From: Caenorhabditis remanei
Lineage: Eukaryota; Nematoda; Chromadorea; Rhabditida; Rhabditidae
Reading direction: 5' to 3'
Assembly: GCF_010183535.1 (NCBI RefSeq)
Contig: NC_071331.1
Span: 8,866,001-8,930,000, forward strand
DNA: 64,000 nucleotides
Part shown: in pieces, positions 24,339-36,371 of the stretch
Numbering within the stretch: the first letter of the stretch is position 1
Layout of the letters: every line of letters starts with the position of its first letter
Notes under the pieces: model-generated
What the model was told of the DNA's origin: nothing
What the model saw: the letters and a program-made list of their open reading frames with translations, nothing else
Databases searched by the model: none
Position numbers and translations under genes: made by a program

Positions 24339-24349
24339 ACCCGGTGGGT
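24339..24349 (+). promoter_or_regulatory. conserved 3'-flank motif ACCCGGTGGGT
   Basis: The 11-mer lies about 150 bp after the PAQR stop and recurs after copies B (29251-29261) and D (44722-44732). The same 11-mer lies on the plus strand beyond the 3' ends of all three armadillo copies (32197, 47637, 55425). Function is unknown. Confidence 0.4.
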
Positions 24350-24381
24350 ATTTATTGTAGATTTTAGTGCCTTTTTGATTC

Positions 24382-24387
24382 AATAAA
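24382..24387 (+). terminator. polyadenylation signal AATAAA of PAQR copy A
   Basis: A canonical AATAAA lies 187 bp after the stop, within sequence conserved after copies B and D (TTGATTCAATRAAA). Confidence 0.6.
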
Positions 24388-24439
24388 ACTATTTATTATT
24401 CCTTCTTTTGAACTGACGAAAAAAATCTGGACTTGATTA

Positions 24440-25614
24440 GTCACTTTCTGCTAGAAATGCAGGAGCAAAGGAATCATAAAAACCGAAAATGATGGGAAAA
24501 GACGGGAACCAATAGTCGTGCTAAAGAATTTGAAAATATAAAATTTTTCTGCTTTTAGTGAAACATACAATTTCGGAATTATCTTCCAGAATACTGCGTA
24601 CAGCAAAAAATAATTATGAGATTTTAAAAGTTAAAAAAGTAGGATATCATATGGATATCATATGGAAAGTAGGATATTATAGCGTCGTTAAACGACAATA
24701 TATTTTTGTTGAAAATCAGGCAGAAATGAATCACTTCAAAATAATTTACTTCGAAATATTTACATTGTAACACTCGAAGTTTTCCTAGGTGACAAAAAAT
24801 TGCTAGAAAATGGTTCTTTGTCCCATTTCAGCTTTTGTATCATTCAACTTATCCGTATAAAGCATACTTGCAACGGGCCGGGCCGGGCTGAAAATTTTGA
24901 ACGAAATTTTGAATTTTTTTGAATTTTTTCCCAAAAATGCATACTTGCAAAATATCGGCCCGGCCCGGCTCGGCCCGTCGGCCCGGAGTAAAAAAATGAG
25001 CACAATTTTTTCACAAAATTTTCCGAAATTTTTTGAAATTTTCATAAATGAAAATATGTTCAAGCACTAATAATATGAAGTTATATAGTAGGAGGAATAA
25101 TTCTGATTTTTGACAAGTTTGGTCTGTGAGAACATTCGAGAAATTTGACTTTGGTCGTTTTGGTTTTCAGTTGCTGACAGTAGTTGTTTCTACCATTTTT
25201 TTTTTGATTTTAAAATCAACTTGTGTCGTTTTTCACTTAATTTCTTATAACAAAAGAAAACAACAATAATGATTGAAAATACTTTTAAATTTGAAAAAAA
25301 AAACAACATGACCGAAGTCGAATTTCTCGGCCATTTCACAGACCGCCGCTCGTCCTCAGAAAGTACTGGACTGAATTTAACAATTCTCTCAATTACTGCA
25401 CTCTTGGGAACGCATACATCACGATATGAAAACATCAGAACAGACCTTACTCAATTACTTCTGATACTCAATTACTCGAAGATTCTCGATGTTTTTTGTC
25501 AGTTTGCTAGTTTTTTTCTGTTTCGATGACGTTTCATGAGCTTACAAGATTTCGTAGCGCACTGTCATCAAGAAAATTTCTAACTTCATCAAACTACTTT
25601 TTAGTTCCCAAAAA
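24440..25614. other. linker between PAQR A and B with G/C-rich repeats
   Basis: About 24445-24610 matches the linker found at 34860-35040 and 59230-59400, so the acidic and armadillo genes expected after copy A have been lost. At 24863 and 24942 two CATACTTGCAA-headed GGCCC blocks represent the CATACTTGTCA family. Sequence at about 25300-25450 matches one arm of the palindrome at 41641-42047. Confidence 0.55.
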
Positions 25615-26318
25615 ATGCGGAAACGAAGTCTGAAATGCAACCACACAAATGTCTGCCATAATGACGAGAGGTATCGACTCGTCAGCAAGTGAGTAGTACA
25701 TTTTTTCTCTGTATCAATAAAAATTCAAGATGTTGGAATTTTTGAATATTTGATAAACATTAATCATTTTTAGACACAAACTTCACAAAACCCTCTGGCA
25801 AGATGACTACGTCATCAACCACTACAGGCCTCCAGCGATGACAAGAAAGATGTGTGCAAAGAGGTGAGAAGGGAAATTATCTGTTTCTACTGGTTCACAA
25901 ACTTTGAATATCTAGTCTTCTTCGATTCCACCTGCCTCATTTCAGCGCATTCCACATAAACAACGAGACTATCAATATCTGGAGTCATTTACTCGGATTC
26001 ATCTACTTCACATATCAACAATACTACACAAACTACATAGTTCTCCTATCAGTCGGATCTCATAAAGCTGATCATTTCGTGTTCACTCTATCAATATTTG
26101 GAATGCAAATGTGTATGCTTCTATCAGCAAGTTATCATACATTCGGGTGTACAAGCATTGAGATGAGACAGAAATGGCTGAAAATGGATATACCGTAAAA
26201 ACTGTAATAGAAGCGCCCCTTTATTAGAGGCGCCCCTCTAATAGAGGCGCACGCAGAAATGCTCTTTGAATAATAGTGGCGCACCCTCTAATAGAGAAGC
26301 CCCCTTAATATACATTAA

Positions 26319-27836
26319 ACCAGTCGGTTCACGTCGCCTAACGGCGACTGAACCTCCTTCTCAACACCACCCTTCTAGGTGTTACAGCGCCTGCGGCGCT
26401 TCTTACATGGTTCAAACAATCGGGGTATCAGGATTCTCTTTTTCTTCTGGTCCTATAACTTTTCTTCAGTTGTTAGTAGTCTTTATTAGCTGAGCAACCC
26501 GTACTTGGTAACTCTATTTTCCCCTTAACGAAAGGCAGGTGATCCTCTAAATATTAAGTTTTTCACTTTTGACTGATCGGCGGCGATGCCGCCTCCCTCC
26601 TCTGAAGGCAAACTAAGGCCATATTTAGACAAATCCTTATTCTAGAATTCACCATCAATTCTTGAAAAGTGTTAGTTCATTCTCTATATTCCTAGTCGCT
26701 TATTTATTGGTTGAGACATTCGGGTCCTAGAATTAATTGTACTAAATACAGTAAATGTGTTCTTTGCCTGTCTGAGAAACCCTTCACCAAAAGAGAATTT
26801 CCTATTCACATCTTCAAAAGTTACGTTTAAAGTATTCTTTTGAAGTTTTTGACTTATCGGCGGCGGTGCCGCCTCCCTCCCCCCAAATTCTTTCAAGATT
26901 TTTTCACATACACGGAAATCTTCTTTTTAGTTTGGTTTAATCCAAAAAGTTCTGCTTTCAAAATTTATCACTGTTCGGCGGCGATGCCGCCTCTCTTCTC
27001 TGGAATACTTCGAAACAAAAACTATTTTACATATTTCTAAGTTTAAAAGTTAAAGAAGCTTCTTATTCAGTCTATTTTGATTTCAATCCTTCTCATTCGT
27101 ACATGACAGTACTTCACAAAAAAATTCTTAAAGTTATTTTAAAATAACACTTTTTGAGTTTTTATTCGATCGGTGGCAATGCTGCATGACTTCCCCATGA
27201 AGCTTCGGACAGAAGGCTTATTGTTAACTACTATCAAGTTTCTGGCTCGGTGTTTGTAGGATTGTAATTTTTTAAACACCGTCAAAGTTGGAACTCAATC
27301 ATCCATTATGACCGAGTTTGAGCGGTGTGTACAGTGTCAACAGAAAGATAGCTACTCCACCCTTTTGTTCTACAAAATCTCGGCTATAACAAAATATTTA
27401 CAACTTTCATATACTGGCTATGTTCTTATAAAAACAAAAATCCAAAAACATTTCCAACCTGGCGGTAACGAACTCACCACCCCACGCGTGAGAGTCATCT
27501 GCGTAGACCGCTACACCAAACACGCGCGGCCGAGGCGCTTTCGAGAATGCAGTCAAGAAACAACCGAGCCAACAGTATGACATGGATTTTTTTAAAAACT
27601 TTCTACCACCCTGTCGGGACACACTTTTCTTAACGCTTTTTACTGTTGAAATCGGTATCGTCTCCAGATGACGTCAAATTTGATATTTTAGAAAAAAGAA
27701 AAGTTCGGGCATCATCTAAGCGCAATTTCCTATCTATCTATCCAGGTTTCATTAAAATCGGTCCAGTACGGAGGGAGTTATGATTGGCGACAAATAAACG
27801 GACAGACGGATCTGTTGAATATTATTAGTAAAGATA
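26319..27836 (+). mobile_element. hairpin-rich non-coding retroelement, copy 2 (nested)
   Basis: This is homologous to 7092-8258, with the same 5' hairpin (GTCGCCTAACGGCGAC), the same second hairpin (GCGCCTGCGGCGC) and the same 3' tail ending AGTAAAGATA. It is longer because it holds more GGCGGCGATGCCGCC-type hairpins (near 26579, 26859, 26974 and a diverged one near 27170). Being nested in the TA element, it arrived after that element or travelled with it. Confidence 0.6.
27461..27531 (-). ncRNA. tRNA-like segment in the nested retroelement
   Basis: On the minus strand, box A TGGTGTAGCGGTC and the D-stem partner ACGC are identical to the copy at 7889-7959. Box B is weak (GAGTTCGTTACC). Conservation of box A between two diverged elements suggests it mattered for their propagation. 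Confidence 0.45.
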
Positions 27837-29398
27837 ATTTTTCGAAGTTCGTGAAGAAAAAACAAAATAAAACCTTTTTTTCGTTCGAAGCACTGCAAAT
27901 TATCGTGTATTCGTGTAATTTTGTCAGTGAAAATCTTGGTTTGGTTGAAAATTAATGACTTGAGGGCTCGAAAAATAGCCAAACGGAGAGGTTGAATAAT
28001 AGATGCTTCTATTAGAGGCGCCCCTGTAATAGAGGCGCACTTTCGAAAGGGGGTTGAAAAGTAGAGGCGCATGCGCCTATATTACAGTTTTTACGGTATT
28101 CGGAATATCGGCGGGTCTACTTGGAATTTATTTGAATGGAATTTACACCGCGTTTTTCTGTTTCCAGGTGAGCATATTTGTAAGGACGGGGAGGAGAACG
28201 ATCGTTTTGTTCTCTGATGATTATGAAAAAATTCTTTCAGGACCACCTAAAATCTTACATTTACATTCTACTTGGCATATTCGGCATCACCGCTTATGTG
28301 CCAACTCGGCAAGATTTCTTTGAGAGGAAGATTGTTGGTAAGTTCATTGTAACTATACTAGTTTCGAGTGAACTTGCTTTGAGAAGTCCATCAAGAGATA
28401 CACTTGGACTAGTTTGACTTAACAGTTCCTTCCTTACTAGTTCTCTGAAACAGTAAAAAATACAAAAATTAATTATTTTCCAGGCTCCCGAGTCGGTCTC
28501 CTTCACATAATTTATTGTATCATCATCACTTTCGGAATCTGTCCGACAGTTCATTGGGTGTTCCTTCATGGTGGATTTGATAGTGATCATGTTGTTGTGA
28601 GTTTATGTTTCAACATTTACACTTTATGGGAGCATCATTTTTTCAAATACATTTTTCCCACTTCTCAAATCTTGAATTTTCCATAAATCATTTTCAGAAA
28701 TGGTTCCCTAATGTGATTGTACTCTACTCATTGATAGCTGCCGCCTTCATGTTCTATGTCACAATGGTGCCGGAGAGACTTTGGCCAGGTATGGAATTCG
28801 AATTTTCAAAAAATCGGATTTCCTCTGTTTCACTTTCGCTAGAATCAAAATCTACTTATACTTTCAATAGTAATTCCGTATACTCGGCTTGGACTTTGAT
28901 TTTCCAGGAAAATTCGACGTGGTCGGATGTTCGCATCAATGGTGGCACATCTTTATTCTCGGAGCAATGATCTATTGGCAACAGTCTGGAAATCAACTAC
29001 TCACAGAATACCGATCGTTCTCTGATAGTTGCCATCGATTCATCCCTCAACAAAACTTCTCTGAAATCTCGCATTCTATCTCTAATTATAGTCATCCCTC
29101 AATGTAAATCTGACTTTTTGAAAATCGGTTCCTTATTGCTCATTTCTTTATTTTTCCTGTTTCTTTTGAATTATTTATTGATCTCACTTTTGGATTTAAT
29201 GTTAATTCTCTTTTATTTTTATTAGTAAGTAAGGTTTGCTTTACGAGGTTACCCGGTGGGTATTTATTGTAGATTTTAGTGCCTTTTTTGATTCAATGAA
29301 ATTAGTTTAAAAACACTTTGTCTAGTTATTGCAGTGAAAAACCCAGTTTCTGTCTGACTTCAACTAAGTCTTGAAATTGAATTTTTCTTGTTTCATGC

Positions 29399-29566
29399 TG
29401 GCGGGCGCGCTGCCCGTGTTTGATACACAATACAGAAGAAGAGTCGGAGGGAGAGCTGCGCGTGTTTGGTACAAGACAGTGTACAAGACAGTACCAGTAT
29501 TACCATCTTTCGGTTCGTTAGCTCATCAATGTGTATGTTAAATTGAGGAGCAAAATTGATATTTGA
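29399..29566 (+). pseudogene. acidic secreted protein gene, 3' remnant
   Basis: Only the C-terminal coding part survives, in rearranged form: GGGAGAGCTGCGCGTGTTTG and the following CAGTACCAGTATTACCATCT block match the ends of the acidic genes, and the region closes at a TGA in the same relative position. Part of the Arg/Gly segment is duplicated. No signal or acidic region precedes it. Confidence 0.65.
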
Positions 29567-30122
29567 AATTTTGAGAATTTTTTTCTGTTTCTGTTATGTG
29601 CCAAAACTTTTTCAAATTTCAAATAAATCAATGGTAATGGAAAGATAATGGCTTCATAACTTGCTAACAAGGTGCAGAGACAAAAATAACACGGACTAAA
29701 GTTATAGACGAGTGTGGGAAGGTGAAACTGAAATTTGTTGAAAAACTAGGGACACTGTTTCAAGCTGAGGTTATATTTTTCAAAAATTAAAATTTCACAA
29801 GCTAGGAATATTTGAGATGACATTATTTCCATTTTTAATTACTATTGGAAACAGTCAGAAATTCTGAATTTCTCAGCATTGTTTTACTTTGTTGTTTTGT
29901 TTTAATTCTCATCGACACCAATCTCAGTTTTCCAACGACATGATACAAGAGACCGCCCTTTGATGTCACTTTCCCATCGCCGCTATGGTCTTCAGAGCGT
30001 GGGAAAATCAGGTGGGTGTCACTGTTATGGGGGCTCCCCACTGCACTGCCTTTTCTAACAGAAAATGTGCACTCTTGGATACGGTTAGCAACTCTCCCAC
30101 TTGAAAAGAAGACTTGCTCAAA

Positions 30123-30730
30123 ATGTGTTCCCTACTTCTCGTTTTTATTCTGTTTCTTAGATTCTTCTCAATTGCAAATGCTCGTAGAATTCATGTTATA
30201 GTCAAGAAAACTAATGGGTGGCACGATTCTGCCACAATTCAATCCGTAAGTTTTTAGTAACGTTTGCTTTGTAATTCATCAAAAAGGAATTCCAGGTCGA
30301 CTACGAAAAACTGGGACGGAAAAGTTGGGACGAACTGACTGAAGTGGAGAAATATCTATTGGAAACTGAACATGCTTTACGTGGTTTTAATTCAGATTCA
30401 GTTTCAAAAGAATATGATTATCAGGAAAGAAAGTATGACGAGATCAACAATGATTCGGATGAAAAAGAAAATGATGAAGCTACAGATTCCGATGAAGACA
30501 GCTCCGAAGATTCAGATGAAGACAAGTCAACAGAAACCGATGAGAGCCTTCCAGAAGAAGAAGATACACTCCAAGAACCTTCAGAAACTAGCCATCACTA
30601 CAATGACAGAAGAAGAATAGGTGGGAGAGCTGCCCGTGTTTGGAACGCGAGACAGTACCAGTATTACCATCTTTCTGTTCATTATCTCATCAATGTGTAT
30701 GTCAAGTTGAGAAGCAAAATTGATATCTGA
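30123..30730 (+). CDS. small secreted acidic protein, copy 1
   Basis: Two exons (30123-30245 and 30296-30730) join in phase 0 to 185 codons. Exon 1 encodes a signal peptide with a hydrophobic core and an ANA-type cleavage site followed by two arginines. Exon 2 begins VDYEKLGRKSWDELTEVE, continues through an acidic Asp/Glu/Ser stretch, then a basic GGRAARVW segment and an aromatic tail (YQYYHLSVHYLINVYVKL). I do not recognise the family. The pattern suggests a secreted, probably disordered protein with possible casein-kinase-type Ser-Asp/Glu sites. The acidic stretch is shorter than in the copy at 45650. AATAAA follows near 30786. Confidence 0.75.
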
Positions 30731-32434
30731 CTTTTCAACAATTTTCTTCTGATTCAATTGTGTGTCCAAATATTTTCAAATTTTGAATAAACCAATTACA
30801 ATCTTATTTTCACAAAATTCGTGTATCAGCTGCCCAGTAACTGCCCATCTGTTGCCTGCGGAAAATTATGGAAGAAGTTATATTTTTCATTAATTCATAC
30901 TTGTTGTTTTGTCTGTAACGTGAGTCAGTTCTGTTATTTCACTTTGACTTCCACTCGAAAGTCTTGAGATAGCACCGCTACTTTACTGTTTCAAACTCCA
31001 CATAACAGTCATTCACAACAGAAATCAACGATTTGTTAGGTGCATTCTGTTCTCTTTTAGTTCATATGTCGCTCTCAAGTTATAGCCGAGAGTGGGAAAG
31101 TGGAACTTAATTTTGTTGAAAAAAGGACACTGTTTGAAGCTGGGATTATGTTTTTTATCTTGTTTTGTTTGAATTTAGCACATCAGTTCTCTTATTTAAC
31201 ATTGAGTTTCAGTTGAAAGCCTTGAGATTGCAACGCTACTTTATTGTTTCAAACTCACCATAACAGTCACAACAGAACTAATCAATCTGTCACCGCTTTG
31301 GGTTTTCTTAATCCCTATTAATAATAAAATTTTACATGAAAATCCCATTTTTCAAAGCAAATCGAGTTAACCAAAACATAAGAATGTCTATTTTTCTAAC
31401 TGAAATAGTGATTCTTTCACAAAATGAAGTGAATTTTGAAAATCCAACATTGAAAAAATCAGTTTCAGCCATACTTGTCAAGGCCCGGCCCGGCCCGAAG
31501 GCCCGGCTTCAAAAAATGACCCTTTTTTTCCCAATTTTTTTTCGAAATTTTTTCAATTTTTCATCGGAAATGTGACCATTTTTGACAATTTTTCAGAATT
31601 TCTTCTAATTCTGACTGATAGTCGGAAAATTTGACTTTTTTGCGAAAAAAATCAAAAAAATTTGAAAAATTTGAAAAAATTTGAAAATTTGACTTTCGCG
31701 CCAATTTGCCCGGGCCTTCGGGCAGGGCCTTAAGCCCGGCCCTGATTTCGCCGACAAGGCCCGGCCCGGCCCGGGCCGGGCCTTGACAAGTATGGTTTCA
31801 GCATTTTCGCAAAATGCGCCAACTCTAAGAACTCGATTCAGAGCCCGGAGAACAAGCAAAAGGGAAAATACTATTTAAGGCAAAACCAAAATTGCAAAAC
31901 AGAGTCGGAAGTATGTTTGTTTCACGAAACAGTACCAATATTATGCACATTCTGTTCTTCACCTCATCTTCTTCGACAAATCGAGAATTTAAGTTCACAT
32001 CTGATATTTCCATCAAATTATCCTGTTTCGGCAGTGTGCCGTCACTGATAATAATTTTTGTGTATATTGTTTTTCTTTCCAAAAAAATCAGAACATTTAT
32101 CATTAATTTAATGACAACATAATAGAAATCTTTAATGGAATCTCATATATTTAATTTTCGTTTATCCAATAATAATTCGTCAAATTTCCAATCAGTACCC
32201 GGTGGGTGCCACCGAAGTGAATTGTTTCTTTTAAGTGCTTGTTTTTTCGTCTTGTTTCTTTTTTCGTTGAACACGTATTGATCATAGTTAATGGAGAATC
32301 AAAGGAGCAATGGAGTTAGAGACGGTTTAGATGATTTCCGGCCATTGGGAATGGGGGAACCTGGAAAATAAAAGGGGATTAGGAGAATTATATTTCAGTG
32401 AGCGGATAATACAAGTGCTGGGTTATTATGTTTA
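30731..32434. other. intergenic between acidic copy 1 and armadillo copy 1
   Basis: The first part is acidic-gene 3' flank, with blocks such as GGACACTGTTT and TTGAAAGYCTTGAGAT that recur after the other acidic copies. The element at 31470-31794 follows. From about 32020 to 32434 the sequence matches 47460-47880 and 55270-55655 and is the conserved 3' flank of the armadillo gene, including the ACCCGGTGGGT motif and the hairpin GGTGGGTGCCACC. Confidence 0.6.
31470..31794. mobile_element. CATACTTGTCA-family hAT-like element
   Basis: The ends are inverted CATACTTGTCAAGGCCCGG. An 8-bp direct repeat GTTTCAGC flanks it exactly (31462-31469 and 31795-31802). The interior is GGCCCGG-type repeat and AT-rich spacer without coding capacity. 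This copy gives the clearest family boundaries. Confidence 0.85.
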
Positions 32435-33715
32435 TTAATTGACGATAAAATTCCAACTCACATTAGCAAGGGTTTCCAGTAGCCTGACCGATTTACTGGC
32501 CACATCCTTATTCGAATGATTAGTGAGATGTCTTGCTTGTAGTTCCAATTCTTCTCTTCCTTTCGGTCCGTATATAGAGAAGAATAAAGTGTGAGATGGG
32601 TTGTGGAATGGGTCCTGAAATACAATTTGAAAAAAAATGTCTGTTTTCCCTATTGAATATTTCAACTATATTTTTCTTGCACTAATAAGAAGAAGGAGTC
32701 AGAAATCTTACCAAATTATGTTCCGCTATCCGATCATAAGTCAAGTTCAATGCATCCACTGCCGATGTCGTACACAGAATCCATGTCACTGCCCTAATCA
32801 GAACTTCTTCTCTGTCAGTATCCAGAATCCTTAGAAGACCAGAAACTGATTTGTTTCCAAGAAGATACGGAACCATATCCGGACAGCATGAGAGATTTAC
32901 GAGTAGTCGAAGGGCATTCAGGTTCACTTCTCCACGGATCCTTAGCCGGTTCAAGCAATGAGGAATCACGGGGACAAATTTTGGGATTTGTTCTTTTCGA
33001 ATATTTATGGACAGATTGGTGAGGGCTTGCATGGCTACCACGACTTCCATCTCATCTTCCGATGTCAGACGGGACACGATATGGTTTAAGGCAAGTTTCA
33101 TGACGTCCTGGAAACGGAAAAAGTGTCAGTCATTGCTAATATAAAGGAAAGGACTACCATATTATCCGACGACACTGCCATATTAGCAATGCACTGTAAC
33201 AGTATTACTCTGGTAGACCTCGGCCAATGTTTTGAATCCGGTAGCATATCTACCACTCGATTTGTCAGTCGGAATTCTCTCATGAGTAATTGATTTGATG
33301 GATAAGCAGTTGCATTTGATAGAACAGTGAGGAGAGGGAGGAGGAGTTCCGCGGTAGGGTCCATACATTGTAGGGCGGAGAGAATCTGGAAAACTCGTTT
33401 GAGTACGGAAAGAGCAAAATAAAAATGTTTCATAGACTCATAATTGTGTGTTGAAAAAGAAAGTGTTACTACATCCAGTCTATATTTAGTAACTTATCCA
33501 TTGAAACCCGTTTCAAAATCTTTATAACACAACATGAAGATTACCCGACACTAGTTCTCCAGAAAAATTGGATTTTACCTGCTTCGCATCAAAATCCGTC
33601 AGTAGCTTCTGATGATGGTACAGCCTGTCGATAAGTGCTCGTAGCCTAGGTGACCCCACAAGTTCGGCGGCCGGGTTTACAGTAATCCTCCATTCCGGAT
33701 TGCTTTCATCTGGGT
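32435..33715 (-). CDS. armadillo-repeat protein, 3' part, copy 1
   Basis: Four minus-strand exons are visible: about 33715-33580, 33385-33158 (76 codons), 33107-32712 (132 codons) and 32614-32435, all in phase 0. The protein reads as stacked helical repeats: LLPLLTVLSNATAYPSNQLL, then VVAMQALTNLSINIRKEQ, LNALRLLVNLSCCPDMVPYL and VLIRAVTWILCTTSAVDAL. The NLS-type repeat ends resemble the ARMC10/ARMCX (Arm_2) group; family assignment is from pattern only. The 5' exons are missing: upstream of PEWRITVNP the frame meets TAA in all copies. The last exon may end at TAA (32435) or splice at GTGAGT (32462/32461). Probably a duplicated gene fragment. Confidence 0.6.
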
Positions 33716-33739
33716 CTTTTTAAGGGAGCGCCTGAAATT

Positions 33740-35852
33740 TTATTGTTAGAAATTGATATAGATACAGTTTCACAGCCTCCATATTATCGTTTACAAAGCA
33801 CGTCCAATGTTTAATTCCGTTTATTCACAGTTTCTAGAGTCCCATTTTTATTCTGTAACCTCAATTTTTGTTGCTCCTATTTCTGAATCTTCCAGAACCC
33901 CATTCTACTGGTCTGGTATTTTTCAATTTTCCCAAGGGGGAATGATGAAAGAAGAAGAGAAAGGAAATGAATAAAATGAAAGAGAAAATTGGTTGGTGGT
34001 CTCGCTCCGTTAAGTTTGTTGGTAAATTGGAGATAGTTTTGGGAGGGGATTGGAAGCACCTGAGCCGACTGAGTGTACTAGAAATAGTAGGATACGTGAT
34101 GGCTGAATGAAGAAGAGCAGCTCATAAACATGAAGTTCACTAACTTAAATTTTAGAGAATAGAAAAAGTCAAGTAAATATCTTCTCAATGAAACTGTAAA
34201 AAGGTCAAATGCAATTTTTTTTTCAATTTTTCTCAAAACCAGGGTTCAATTCTTTTTATCTCGTTAATTTTGTCATCACTATGCTTTCCAGAATGCTCAA
34301 AAATGAATAAAAGTTTGTCCACTATGAAAGAAAATCAATGTTTCAAAGACAGCAGAAAGTTGAACTAGAATTTAATTAAAACAGTGTATATACCATTTTT
34401 TACTGTAATATTTCTGCAACCAAAAAAAGATCCTACTTGAAATTGTCCAAGCCTCGGACTAATAAGAAAACGTCATGAAACACAAAAACAAATGGTTGTT
34501 ATAGGTTTATTGTCACAGATAAAACAATCGGTTTCGGTCATGAGCTTCAATCAGCTTTTTTTTAAAAATTTCAATATGATCTAATAGATAGTGAGATCTA
34601 GGTTGGGAAACATGTAAAAATGAAATAACTGTTTTGGGGTATGAGTATTCTAACTTTCAATTCAAAATTCAGTAGTTTTGGGTTATATTTTTAAACTTTT
34701 ACAATGAAACCGGAAAATCCAAATGGTTTCGCATGATCAAAATAACTTGAAACATATCACCACTGTTTCAGATAGGTGATTTCATTTTTGAGAGAAGTTG
34801 TTACTAATGCAGCGTACATCACTCAATTTTAAAATAAATTTTGAAATCAGAACTCCCACTTCGAACAAAATAAAAGTTTTTCAAGAAGATTTCATATCTA
34901 GGAAGAACCACGGAATTATAAAAACAGAACATGGTGGGAAAAGACAGGTAACAATATTCGTGATGATGAATTTGAAAATATGAAATTATTTTTTCTGAAA
35001 CATACAACTTCAGAATCGTCTTTCAAAATACTGAATAGAGGAAAAAATTAATTTGAGATTAAACATGTCTAATAAGGTAAGAAATAATATGGATAGACGA
35101 ACTAATCAAAATTTATCATCAAGAAAATTAAACAACTTTTTGAAACATTCAAAGATTTATGAGTTCGAGGAAACAAGACTTTGTATCGAGTTAGCTTCAA
35201 ATCCACGAATATAAACAAAACCACCGAAACTGAACATTTTTGTTACAGTAAACAAAATTTAAATTTAAAATTCTGAATTTTTCACAGGAAATGTTTCGGT
35301 TTCCTTAACCTGATGAATGAATATGAAATCCAATAAAATAATTTTTGAAAAAATGTCATAAACTCTAGGATTACACATTAGCGAATTAATTAAATGACCC
35401 CCAAATATACACTTTTCGAAACATTAACCATTTTCTCAAGGGACGAATTTCTGGGAAACGGTTCACACAAAAAGCGAAAAACTAATATCGAAAAAGAAAT
35501 TCGGGTCATAGTCCTCTTTTTGTTTACAAACTTTGTGTGATAGCTATTTTTTTCTAATAATTTGCAGTTTTTGAGAGGATCACTATTCATAATATTTTTC
35601 AGTCTTTTGGAACATTGCCATGGTTTCCAATTTATTGCACTATTTCAAAGTTCCAGTATTAAAATTGAGCAAAATCTACTCATGATTTCATTGAAATTTG
35701 TCTCCGTTATAATAAAAGTTCACTTCTGACACTCGATTACTCGATGATTCTCAACATTTTCAGTTTGCGATCATTTTTCGTTTCGATGACGTTTCGATGA
35801 CGTTTCTTTAACTTTTTTTCCTTTGATATTTCGCCCCGTTCCCAGAAAAAAA
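33740..35852. repeat. array linker, copy 1
   Basis: This non-coding sequence separates an armadillo copy from the next PAQR copy. It matches 49200-50390 (with a large deletion) and 57640-60280 (with an insertion). Landmarks are TAGTAGGATACGTG, TTCAAGAAGATTTCATATCT and GCGAATTAATTAAATGACCC. Short frames within it are conserved only as DNA. Confidence 0.7.
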
Positions 35853-35926
35853 ATGCGTAAACGATGTCTGAAATGCAACCACACAGACGTCTGCCATAAT
35901 CATGAGAGGTATCGACTTGTCAGCAA
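35853..35926 (+). pseudogene. PAQR3-like copy C, exon 1 only
   Basis: The 74-nt first exon is intact, with the Cys/His cluster C5, C8, C14, H17 and a GTGAGT donor. The match to the PAQR unit stops 10 bases into intron 1, where a transposon-like sequence begins. No later exon is found before the next acidic gene. Confidence 0.85.
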
Positions 35927-35936
35927 GTGAGTAGTA

Positions 35937-36231
35937 CACTGCCTGACATAAATATAGAGCCACTTGTGATCATCAACTATCTCACAAAATGATGATACTT
36001 CAGGAAGTTTTCAGAATGGCAAAAATATACATTTATTAGCTGAAAAATATTGCATGCAAAACATTTTAACTCTGCCTCTTTGTTTTTTGAAAAAATCAAA
36101 AAAATGTGAAAAATGGCTTCAATCTATCCGACATAAGAATAGAGCCACTCACAAAAAGTGTCAAAAATGAGAAAATCACAAGCTAAAACCATTGAATTCG
36201 GAATCTTCTTCGAAAGTTGAGTTGGTTAGAT
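35937..36231. mobile_element. Tc1/mariner-like fragment in PAQR copy C intron 1
   Basis: Directly after TA in intron 1 comes CACTGCCTGACATAAATATAG, and a similar GACATAAGAATAGAGCCACTC lies near 36129. The layout suggests a Tc1-type terminus with a repeated subterminal site. The right end was not found, so the element is probably truncated along with the rest of the PAQR gene. Confidence 0.4.
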
Positions 36232-36371
36232 ATATAAATCAGGTGGGTGAGACTGTTATGGGAGTGGTTTCCCATTGAACTGTATTATCTAACAGAAGGC
36301 ATACTCACTCTTGAATACGGTTAGCAATAAATAACTTTTGCTTTTTTAATCCATCAAAAAATGAATTCCAG

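Larger units (their letters stand above)
26193..28096. mobile_element. TA-target DNA transposon with nested retroelement
   Basis: The ends are inverted CCGTAAAAACTGTAATA and TA is duplicated on either side (26191-26192 and 28097-28098). Comparison with the uninterrupted exon 3 of other copies fixes the boundaries exactly. Just inside each end are repeats of CTCTAATAGAGGCGC type. No transposase frame is seen. Another element occupies 26319-27836 within it. Confidence 0.85.
25615..29107 (+). pseudogene. PAQR3-like copy B, exon 3 split by a nested transposon
   Basis: All seven exons are present (25615-25688, 25774-25863, 25946-26192 plus 28099-28167, 28241-28337, 28484-28596, 28698-28788, 28908-29107) with the same lengths and phases as copy A. 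The 1904-bp element at 26193-28096 sits inside exon 3 at the codons for D136-I137-F138, the conserved third membrane segment. Apart from that the frame is open. Differences from copy A include C5S and H17D in the N-terminal Cys/His cluster, M147I and T164K. Unless the insert is removed from the RNA, no full protein is made. Confidence 0.85.
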
